48,896 nt of DNA from the NCBI GenBank assembly GCA_028141225.1, contig JAOIPS010000009.1, positions 1 to 48,896 on the forward strand, read 5' to 3'. Position 1 is the stretch's first letter. Each line of letters begins with the position of its first letter. Below the pieces are notes generated by a model, which worked only from the letters and a program-made list of their open reading frames with translations, was not told the DNA's origin and searched no databases. The position numbers were made by a program, and so were the translations under genes. Shown piece after piece: positions 42,952 through 48,896 of the stretch. Source of the stretch: Prochlorococcus sp. AH-736-L23 (GTDB lineage: Bacteria > Cyanobacteriota > Cyanobacteriia > PCC-6307 > Cyanobiaceae).

Positions 42952-44106
42952 TTATTTAAAGGGTATTGATTTATTTTCAAAATCAATTTCCATATCGGTT
43001 TGTTTATTGACTTCATTTAGCCAAGGACAAATTATATTTTCCATATTTTTGTCAAACCACTTATGCATGCTTACGGTGCTTTTTGCAAAAAAACCTCTCC
43101 TTCTTTTATGTTTGCCACCTGCTCCAGGATCAAAAAAATGGATACTATTTTTTATTGCCCATTCAATTGGCTGGTAGTAGCATAATTCAAAATGTAAATT
43201 AGATATTTCTTCTTGACTACCCCAATATCTACCCCATAAGTTGTTTTGATTTTTAACGCACATCGACATAGCAAAAATTTCATTTGAATTATTTTTTGAT
43301 GCACTAAAAAGTAAAAGATTTTTTTTATTATCAACCAGTGCTTCGAAAAATGTAGATGTTAGATATTTACTTCCCCAAACTCCCCACCTCGAGCAATGCT
43401 GTTCATAAAAATTATGCATTTTTTTTAGGATTTCTTGATTGATATCATCTTCACTAAAAATTTCTACTTTAATGTCTTGTTTAGTAATTGATCTCCTCTC
43501 TTTTTTTATATTTTTTCTCTGATTAGAGTTAAATCTAGAAAGAAAATCATCAAACGTTTTTTCTCCATTATTCCTCCATTCACTGCTGGAATTTATCCAT
43601 TCATAGTATCCGAAAGATTTAAGATGGTTGCCCCAGCTTTCATCAATATATAAAAAATTACAACTTAGGATTTTGTTTGTAATCGCAAAGCTTTCGATAT
43701 GGTTCATAAGCAAATTTGTAATTTCTTCCTTGTCTTTATTTTTTTTATAAAGAAATTGATATCCATTTACAGGACTATAAGGACTCATTCCAATTAATTT
43801 AGGGTAATAATTTAAATTCAGCTCTTGAGCCAATCTTGCAAATGATTGGTCAAAAATGAATTCTCCATAGCTATGATTTTTTAAAAAAAGTGGGGCAATT
43901 CCTAATATCTCTTCATTTTTAAAAGCAACAAAATATAGTGGCTGCCAACCAGTTTCTCTTGAAACACTTTTTGATATCTCAAGGTTTTTAATCCAAGTCC
44001 ATTCATAAAATGGATTATTAATTTCATTTGCTAATTCATTCCATATCTCCTTGGAGATTTCCTTAATTGACAATTTGACTTCGACTTTATGTATTGTTTG
44101 GTTCAT
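42952..44106 (-). CDS. FemAB-like / DUF482 GNAT-fold protein
   Basis: The 384-aa protein shows the DUF482 (FemAB-like) pattern: YEWTWIKNLE near the start, then RFNSNQRKNIKKERRSI near 190, the AMSMCVKN strand, and the C-terminal FDPGAGGKHKRRRGF near 330. These proteins have a double GNAT fold; an aminoacyl or acyl transfer is expected, but the substrate is unknown. Peptidoglycan-related roles are only inferred. It follows the RibD-like reductase by 17 bases, so it is in the pterin operon. Confidence 0.88.
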   Translation of the reverse strand: MNQTIHKVEVKLSIKEISKEIWNELANEINNPFYEWTWIKNLEISKSVSRETGWQPLYFVAFKNEEILGIAPLFLKNHSYGEFIFDQSFARLAQELNLNYYPKLIGMSPYSPVNGYQFLYKKNKDKEEITNLLMNHIESFAITNKILSCNFLYIDESWGNHLKSFGYYEWINSSSEWRNNGEKTFDDFLSRFNSNQRKNIKKERRSITKQDIKVEIFSEDDINQEILKKMHNFYEQHCSRWGVWGSKYLTSTFFEALVDNKKNLLLFSASKNNSNEIFAMSMCVKNQNNLWGRYWGSQEEISNLHFELCYYQPIEWAIKNSIHFFDPGAGGKHKRRRGFFAKSTVSMHKWFDKNMENIICPWLNEVNKQTDMEIDFENKSIPFK

Positions 44107-44123
44107 TTATTATTGAATTTATT

Positions 44124-44774
44124 TTAAATTTTTTTGTAATGAATATGGATTTCGTTATTCATTAAATTTTTAATTGATTTTATTTCCCATAGTCTTTCGA
44201 GATTAAAAATCGCATTTGTTTGTTCTGGAGGGATCCATGTAAATCTACCTCCAATAATTCGTGGAATTATTGTAATTTTTATATCTGTTATTAGATCCTC
44301 TTTTATAAATGAATTTATAAGTTTTGCACCTCCTAAAAGAGCTAAATCATTTATCCCCTGTTTTTTGAGTGAAATTAAAGTTTTTTCCCATGAATCTTCG
44401 AAAAAGAGTTCTTTCTCGAATTCATTATTCGACGAATTATCAACTTTACTTGAGCTTATTAGCCATCTTCTAATTGGTTGACGAAAGTATTTCCAATTAC
44501 TGTCAAATTTTTTGCTATTTGAAGCAACTATAGAAATTGGTTGACTTTTTGATATATTTACTTCGTCATTATCAGTGAGATTTTTAACTAGGTAAGTTGA
44601 TTGATGAGCTATTAAAGTTCCTAAACCAAAAATGGTGGCGTCAACCATTGATAAGTTTTGATTTAATATTTTTTTATCTTCATCGCTTCCAAGATGCGAT
44701 TCTCCACCACCAGGAAATGCAATTCTCCCATCAAGACTTGATGCTATAACAATTATTACTCTTGGGATACTCAA
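44124..44774 (-). CDS. RibD C-terminal / dihydrofolate-reductase-like reductase
   Basis: The 216-aa protein opens RVIIVIASSLDGRIA and has FGLGTLIAHQSTYLV and LALLGGAKLINSFI, the pattern of the RibD_C/DHFR-fold reductases. Canonical riboflavin enzymes of this fold reduce ribosylamino-pyrimidines with NADPH; others reduce pterins. It is not fused to a deaminase. It starts at TTG 44774, which overlaps the TGA of the PTPS gene as TTGA, so the two are translationally coupled. A pterin or deazapurine substrate is inferred from that coupling. Confidence 0.85.
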   Translation of the reverse strand: MSIPRVIIVIASSLDGRIAFPGGGESHLGSDEDKKILNQNLSMVDATIFGLGTLIAHQSTYLVKNLTDNDEVNISKSQPISIVASNSKKFDSNWKYFRQPIRRWLISSSKVDNSSNNEFEKELFFEDSWEKTLISLKKQGINDLALLGGAKLINSFIKEDLITDIKITIIPRIIGGRFTWIPPEQTNAIFNLERLWEIKSIKNLMNNEIHIHYKKI

Positions 44775-45697
44775 GTTTGCGTGACTAAACTATTTTCAAA
44801 TTTCAGCTTCAACGAATTGGTTAACTTTTGATCAACATAAATTTCTGCAGCATTGTTTGGACTCTCCTGGAGTCTTATTTTGTGTAATGTTGCACCAAGT
44901 TGATGTATTGGTTTTTTAAGAATATCAGAAATATATAAAGCTATATTTTCAGCAGTTGGAACACAATTATGGAAAAATTCGATGTCTTTATTAAGAAAAG
45001 TATGATCTAGTTGTTCAACAACTAAATCGTTAATTATCTCTTGGAGTGCAGATAAGTCGCAAACCATTCCTGTTCTTTTATCAATGTCTCCTTTTACAGT
45101 TATATCGACAAGATAGTTATGACCATGTCCATTAACTCTGGCACATTTCCCATAGATTTTTTTATTTTCATCAAAGGATATCTCTTCTTTTGCAAGTCTA
45201 TGAGCGGCTGCAAAATGAGTTTGTACTGTTAAAAATGCTTCCATGTTTTTTCCAAAATAATCTGCCCATAAATTTGGGTTTTCATAAAGTCTTAGACTTG
45301 TAAGAGGTAAATCATCCTTCAGACGACTCCAAATGACCTTTACTAATGCTTCAGTTGTGGGAAGTATACCCTCTTGATTATTAACATTAAATTCAGGCCA
45401 GACATCATTTAAAAAACGAAAATCTAATTGTCCAGTAACCTTATTTTTAATAGAGTGTTTTACATCAGAGAGATTAAGTACCATTCCATCAGAGTCTAGT
45501 TCTCCACCCATTGAAACAATCAGTTCATAATTATGGCCATGACCTGGTGCAATACTGCACTTTCCAAAAAGAGATAAATTTTCTTCTGGACTTTTTTCAG
45601 GAAGCCAATAACGGTGACTAGAACTAAAGCAGGCACGTCGAGTTATGACGCATTCACGTCCTTTTCCATGGGATGGTTTGGATTGTGTAGAAGTCAT
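44771..45697 (-). CDS. Tandem 6-pyruvoyl-tetrahydropterin synthase/QueD-domain protein
   Basis: The 308-aa protein is two PTPS/QueD domains in one chain (about 20-150 and 155-300). Domain 1 has His28, Cys47 (GKCSIAPGHGHNY) and zinc His53/His55. Domain 2 has His166, Cys185 (GKCARVNGHGHNY) and His191/His193. Domain 2 keeps the catalytic Asp231-His232 (LDHTFLN), whereas domain 1 has Asp92-Phe93 (LDFRFLN). Both have the C-terminal Glu region (RLYENP, RLQESP). It acts on dihydroneopterin triphosphate, towards either tetrahydropterin or 6-carboxytetrahydropterin. Tandem PTPS proteins are usual in picocyanobacteria. aroK diverges 50 bases away. Confidence 0.93.
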   Translation of the reverse strand: MTSTQSKPSHGKGRECVITRRACFSSSHRYWLPEKSPEENLSLFGKCSIAPGHGHNYELIVSMGGELDSDGMVLNLSDVKHSIKNKVTGQLDFRFLNDVWPEFNVNNQEGILPTTEALVKVIWSRLKDDLPLTSLRLYENPNLWADYFGKNMEAFLTVQTHFAAAHRLAKEEISFDENKKIYGKCARVNGHGHNYLVDITVKGDIDKRTGMVCDLSALQEIINDLVVEQLDHTFLNKDIEFFHNCVPTAENIALYISDILKKPIHQLGATLHKIRLQESPNNAAEIYVDQKLTNSLKLKFENSLVTQT

Positions 45698-45747
45698 ACC
45701 TGTCTGCGATAATACTATCTTAAGGTTTTAAATACGCTTTTGTCTTT

Positions 45748-46305
45748 ATGGAACAATCCATTATCGAAAAAACACTTCATACTATTAAGGGCAGAAGCAT
45801 ATTTTTAATAGGAATGATGGGTTCTGGTAAGTCACAAACTGGTTTGAAGCTGGCTGAATTATTGAAGTATAAATACATTGATTTAGATTCATTAATAGAG
45901 AAGTTGGCAAAAAAATCTATTAATCAAATTTTTAATGATGAAGGAGAAGATAATTTCCGCGAATTAGAAGCAAACTGCCTTAAAGAAACTATCAAAATTC
46001 CTTCATTAGTAATCTCAACAGGGGGAGGAATAGTTACCAAATCGGAAAACTGGGGAATCTTAAGACAGGGAATAATTGCTTGGATAGATCTCGACAAAGA
46101 AATAGCAATTGAAAGATTGAAAAATGAAATTGAACATAGGCCACTTCTTCGGGGAAAGAATCTAAATGATCTATATATGAGCATTTTTCAATCTAGAGAA
46201 AATTTGTATTCACAAGCAGATTTAAGAATTCAAGTAAAAAAAGAAAATATTGAAGAAGTTGCTATGAAAATAATTAATGCAATTCATAAAGAAATAATCA
46301 GTTAA
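45748..46305 (+). CDS. aroK: Shikimate kinase
   Basis: This phosphorylates shikimate in aromatic amino-acid synthesis. The 185-aa chain has Walker A GMMGSGKS near 23-30, the shikimate-binding DLDSLIE, the conserved ISTGGGIV and RPLLRGKN lid. Its length is normal. Its 3' end interlocks with the CRR7-like gene as TTAA. The PTPS gene starts 50 bases away in the other direction. Confidence 0.95.
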   Translation: MEQSIIEKTLHTIKGRSIFLIGMMGSGKSQTGLKLAELLKYKYIDLDSLIEKLAKKSINQIFNDEGEDNFRELEANCLKETIKIPSLVISTGGGIVTKSENWGILRQGIIAWIDLDKEIAIERLKNEIEHRPLLRGKNLNDLYMSIFQSRENLYSQADLRIQVKKENIEEVAMKIINAIHKEIIS

Positions 46306-46559
46306 TCTGGTTCAATTCTTACTGCAAACCATTTGATAACGTATCCTAATTTTATTTCTAATTCATAAGTGCTTTCCAATAATTCTTCAAAAAATTCCTG
46401 ATCAGGATCTTCTATATTTTGATATATTGTTGGTGTTTCTGTCTTACTAAGCCAATCCTTCAACCATAAAATTGCTTCTCGCTTTGAGACAATTTTTTCT
46501 TTTGAATCTGGCTCTAATAATACATAATGATCTGATGCTCTTATTAGTGGATTTGACAT
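46302..46559 (-). CDS. CRR7-like protein (chlororespiratory reduction 7 family)
   Basis: The 85-aa protein has the pattern DHYVLLEPDSKEKIVSKREAILWLKDWL...EEFFEELLESTYELEI...IKWFAVRIEPD. It parallels the CRR7 family of plants and cyanobacteria, which is linked to assembly of the photosynthetic NDH-1 complex. The assignment comes from remembered consensus (Y-V-L-L-E-P, W-L, C/Y-E-L-E-I, V-R-I/L-E) and is fairly sure, not certain. No signal peptide is visible. Its ATG is one base from the ATG of the divergent gene. Confidence 0.68.
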   Translation of the reverse strand: MSNPLIRASDHYVLLEPDSKEKIVSKREAILWLKDWLSKTETPTIYQNIEDPDQEFFEELLESTYELEIKLGYVIKWFAVRIEPD

Positions 46560-46560
46560 A

Positions 46561-47268
46561 ATGAAGATTCTTCTTGGATTAATTCTTTGTTTGATTTTTC
46601 AAGGAATTTTTTTAGAAAGTTCTTTTGCTTTTGTAGATTCTAATGTACGAGAGTTTTTGGAAAATCGTGTAAATCAATGGCCAGATTTATATTTACCAAA
46701 TTTTAAATTGTCGGATACTTCTGAGGATTTAATATATCCTAAATGGTTCGAGGGGAATTGGCTTGTTACTTCTCAAGATATAATTAATGATTCAGAAGAG
46801 CCAGTTATTTATAAAGTAAATTTCTTTAAGAATGATTCAGATTTAGTTGTCGGTAATCGTGCAAAAAATTCTGAATCTATTGGAAAAGCAATATTTGGTG
46901 ATACCTTAATCAAGGTTGTAAATGATCCTCAATCTATTAATAATCAAATTACTTATTTAAAAGATGATTTTTATATCGATTCAAGAATTACAGGGAGAAA
47001 TCAGATCCAAAATGATGATATTTTTTTCGCAGATGAGCTAGTTATACAAACTGCACATAAGCCAGGTGCTTCAAGGATTAATCAGGTAGAGACCATTAGT
47101 AAATTTCAAAAATGTTCCGAAGAAATATTGGAAGTTGATAATTCAATCAAACCATCAATTTGTGGAGTGCAATATGTTGCGTCTTATGGTTCAAAAGTTG
47201 GTGATCCTTCTATTCATGCTATAAAAACAAATAAATATAAATTGAAGTTTGAATTTATTGAGAGTTAG
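46561..47268 (+). CDS. Exported DUF6816-like protein
   Basis: The 235-aa protein has a signal peptide (about 1-22, ILLGLILCLIFQGIFLESSFA) and a mature part with VNQWPDLYLPNFKLSDTSEDLIYPKWFEGNWLVTSQ. These are features I associate with cyanobacterial and plastid-lumen DUF6816 proteins; the number is moderately sure. The mature domain is beta-rich and may be lipocalin-like. The signal peptide puts it in the periplasm or thylakoid lumen. It overlaps the GST gene by 14 bases at the 3' end. Confidence 0.72.
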   Translation: MKILLGLILCLIFQGIFLESSFAFVDSNVREFLENRVNQWPDLYLPNFKLSDTSEDLIYPKWFEGNWLVTSQDIINDSEEPVIYKVNFFKNDSDLVVGNRAKNSESIGKAIFGDTLIKVVNDPQSINNQITYLKDDFYIDSRITGRNQIQNDDIFFADELVIQTAHKPGASRINQVETISKFQKCSEEILEVDNSIKPSICGVQYVASYGSKVGDPSIHAIKTNKYKLKFEFIES

Positions 47269-47980
47269 CACTAAAAAGATATTCTTCTAAGTTGTTCCTC
47301 CAAATGAAAAGATTTTCTAAATAAGGGTTGTTTATGTATTCTTGGCTCCCCTCTCCTGAAAGAATGGGCCCTGCAGACTTTGGAAATTTAAGAAGGGATA
47401 ATTGAGCAGCAATTGAAATATCTGCAATTGATAAACTATCTCCAACTAAATATTTCTTGTTGATCAAGGATTTTGATAAAGCTTCCAGTAATTTTTGGAG
47501 TTCTAAATTATCTTTAGAAGACAAAACTACATTAGAAATTTTACTAAGATTTTCAAAAGGTAATTTATCAACAATACTTTTAACTGAAGAAGGTATTTCA
47601 TCTGGGAGTAATGCAGTTCTTAGCTGTGGATTTTCTATGGCAGATTTTATTAAAGATTTTCTACAAGTTGTAGCCATTGTAGTATCTGCCCAATCTTCAA
47701 TTAGTTTGCATTGTGCAAATAATATTGGGTCCTCAGGGAAAAGCGGATTGTTATCATTTTTTTTATCTATATATTCGCAAATAGTTGAAGAGTCATTAAT
47801 AACTTGATCATTACTATCGACTATTACAGGTACTTGTTTTTGACCTGATAATTTAAAGATTTCAAATTGCCCTATTCCAGGTGTTACTTCTTCAACGCGA
47901 TATTGTAGTTTTTTTGCATGAAGAGCCATTCTTGTTTTTAAACAAAAAGCACTATGCCTAAATTGATATAATGTAATCAT
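47255..47980 (-). CDS. Glutathione S-transferase family protein
   Basis: The 241-aa protein has an N-terminal thioredoxin-like domain (ITLYQFRHSAFCLKTRMAL, QVPVIVDSNDQVINDSSTICEYID) and a C-terminal helical domain. The strand LVGDSLSIADISIAA is the conserved GST C-terminal motif. The motif SAFC..K resembles the omega/beta-type Cys active site, but the catalytic residue is not certain. Conjugation or thiol transfer is expected; the substrate is unknown. Confidence 0.9.
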   Translation of the reverse strand: MITLYQFRHSAFCLKTRMALHAKKLQYRVEEVTPGIGQFEIFKLSGQKQVPVIVDSNDQVINDSSTICEYIDKKNDNNPLFPEDPILFAQCKLIEDWADTTMATTCRKSLIKSAIENPQLRTALLPDEIPSSVKSIVDKLPFENLSKISNVVLSSKDNLELQKLLEALSKSLINKKYLVGDSLSIADISIAAQLSLLKFPKSAGPILSGEGSQEYINNPYLENLFIWRNNLEEYLFSANSQ

Positions 47981-48034
47981 GCTGTTTAATGTTTGTTAAA
48001 ACTTAGCTAAAAAAGTAATCTATTTGTGGAGCTG

Positions 48035-48244
48035 ATGGGCGAATTTTTCTCTAATGTTGCGAGATATCCAAAGTATTTGATATCTATCATTGTTGGGGGA
48101 CTTGTTGCTTTGCTTGAACCTTTATTCAAGAATAGATCAAATCCACTCACAATAGTAGGTTTGATATCTTCTGTCTTAAGTGCTTTCATAACTGTTTATT
48201 TTGTCTTGCAAGCGATGACAAACCCAATAAATTTACAACCATAA
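48035..48244 (+). CDS. DUF751 family small membrane protein
   Basis: The 69-aa protein begins GEFFSNVARYPKYL, the DUF751 hallmark, and has two hydrophobic segments (about 14-30 and 38-60). I use ATG at 48035; a GTG at 48026 is in frame but gives an atypical leader, and a GGAG stands just upstream of 48035. The function is unknown; the family occurs in cyanobacteria and algal plastids. Its stop overlaps rbfA as TAATG. Confidence 0.82.
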   Translation: MGEFFSNVARYPKYLISIIVGGLVALLEPLFKNRSNPLTIVGLISSVLSAFITVYFVLQAMTNPINLQP

Positions 48245-48636
48245 TGCCAAATAATTACCGTCTTGCAAAAGTTTCTTCTCTTTTGAAGAAAGAAATAACC
48301 CTTATTTTGCAGAATGATTTAGAAAATGATCTTATTAGAGATCATTTCGTCAATATTTCTAAGATTGATTTATCAAATGATTTGCAACACTGTAAGATTT
48401 ACATAACTTCAACTGCTCAAGAGAAAGTGAGGAAAGAGATTGTTGAAAACTTGAATATTGCAAAAAGTTCTATAAGGCATAGTTTAGGAAAAAGAATTGA
48501 GATGAGAAGAGTTCCAGAGATAATTTTTAAAGAAGATGTTGTTCTTGATAAAGGATTATCAGTCTTGAAACTTCTCGATGAATTAAAAAATAAAAATCAA
48601 AATCATAATTTTGAGGACAAGGATGCCGAAAGTTGA
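48244..48636 (+). CDS. rbfA: Ribosome-binding factor A
   Basis: RbfA is needed for 16S rRNA 5'-end maturation and 30S assembly, especially in the cold. The 130-aa chain starts with YRLAKVSSLLKKEITLILQN and has the KH-like fold with VNISKIDLSNDLQHCKIYI and the RRVPEIIFKEDVVLDKG ending. It is coupled to DUF751 upstream and overlaps hemD by 14 bases. Confidence 0.95.
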   Translation: MPNNYRLAKVSSLLKKEITLILQNDLENDLIRDHFVNISKIDLSNDLQHCKIYITSTAQEKVRKEIVENLNIAKSSIRHSLGKRIEMRRVPEIIFKEDVVLDKGLSVLKLLDELKNKNQNHNFEDKDAES

Positions 48637-48896
48637 TCTACCCCTTGATCAAAGAAATATAATTATTACTCGATCAAAAGAAGGGATATTGGATATAAAA
48701 AAAATATTCATAAGCAAGGGCGCTAATGTATTTGATTTACCTGCAATAAGTATTGCTGATCCTGATGATTTGAATCCTCTTGACGAAGCATTAAGTCAAA
48801 TAAATGATTTTCATTGGATTATTTTTTCCAGTAGTAATGGGATCAAATTTGTGGATAAAAGACTTAGATACTTTAATAGTTCATTAAAAGAATGTT
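48623..48896 (+). CDS. hemD: Uroporphyrinogen-III synthase (partial, N-terminus)
   Basis: The first 91 residues are visible; the gene runs off the right edge. The opening NIIITRSKEGILDIKKIF, then ANVFDLPAISI and HWIIFSSSNGIKFV follow the HemD pattern of two similar domains with the IIFSSxNG strand. The enzyme closes and inverts hydroxymethylbilane to uroporphyrinogen III, at the branch to haem, chlorophyll and cobalamin. The ATG at 48623 lies inside rbfA. HemD is poorly conserved, so the call relies on these two motifs and the length. Confidence 0.8.
   Translation, partial: MPKVDLPLDQRNIIITRSKEGILDIKKIFISKGANVFDLPAISIADPDDLNPLDEALSQINDFHWIIFSSSNGIKFVDKRLRYFNSSLKEC

Noticed and set aside
1..48896. 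CRISPR arrays, insertion sequences, integrases or phage genes
   Set aside because: No spaced direct repeats, transposase motifs or tRNA-linked integrase were seen; the tRNA-Leu shows no duplicated 3' end in the window.

Overview
The window is compact, AT-rich (about 30% GC by eye) bacterial chromosome, almost wall-to-wall genes. Two high-light-inducible proteins, PsbX, a PetL-like peptide, Ycf66, a CRR7-like protein, a type II NADH dehydrogenase and many small cyanobacterial families point to a streamlined marine picocyanobacterium. The best guess is a high-light Prochlorococcus; strain identity was not tested. There are no insertion sequences, phage genes, CRISPR arrays or rRNA genes. This looks like core chromosome with a few small lineage-specific loci.

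Layout. 1-2.3 kb: a truncated lipid-A-disaccharide-synthase-like gene behind a tRNA-Leu, then accC. 2.3-7.5 kb: yggT, psbX, ycf66, then a leftward operon def - HIT - small membrane gene - SbmA/ABCD-type ABC exporter - hli. 7.5-14.7 kb: an S9 peptidase, the sufBCDS iron-sulfur operon, and a small unknown gene divergent from it. 14.9-21.8 kb: a DUF4912 protein, a 56-aa membrane protein, phosphoglucomutase, RarA-type AAA ATPase, phosphopantetheinyl transferase, Bcp peroxiredoxin, CoaX and CysH. 21.8-27.0 kb: NDH-2, a DASS (sodium/sulfate type) transporter with RCK-C domains, then KtrB and KtrA for Na+-linked K+ uptake. 27.0-28.2 kb: a cluster of four small genes (ribbon-helix-helix regulator, unknown, Nif11-like, 58-aa membrane protein) around repeat-rich control DNA. 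28.2-34.5 kb: ABC-F ATPase, a 47-aa Cys protein, HtrA protease, two cyanobacterial unknowns, a 48-aa HLIP, zinc-ribbon and YihY membrane proteins, inositol-phosphatase family. 34.5-42.4 kb: TolC, a PDZ/radical-SAM/DUF512 protein, DUF3120-nadB, VKOR-thioredoxin fusion, rimO, petL. 42.5-48.9 kb: DUF4346, FemAB-like, a RibD-like reductase and a double PTPS/QueD-domain protein, aroK, CRR7-like, DUF6816-like, GST, DUF751, rbfA and the start of hemD.

Genes that act together: suf genes (Fe-S clusters); cysH and the DASS transporter (possible sulfur supply); KtrB/KtrA (K+); PTPS and reductase (pterin or deazapurine chemistry); psbX, hli, petL, ycf66 and CRR7 (photosynthetic membranes).

The layout is itself informative. 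All 13 convergent gene pairs are separated by 18 bases or fewer, and four of them overlap by exactly four bases through interlocked stop codons. Two divergent pairs have start codons touching or one base apart. I see no clear new defence or mobile system. The best candidates for something undescribed are the 27.0-28.2 kb small-gene cluster and the pterin operon with an asymmetric tandem PTPS protein.
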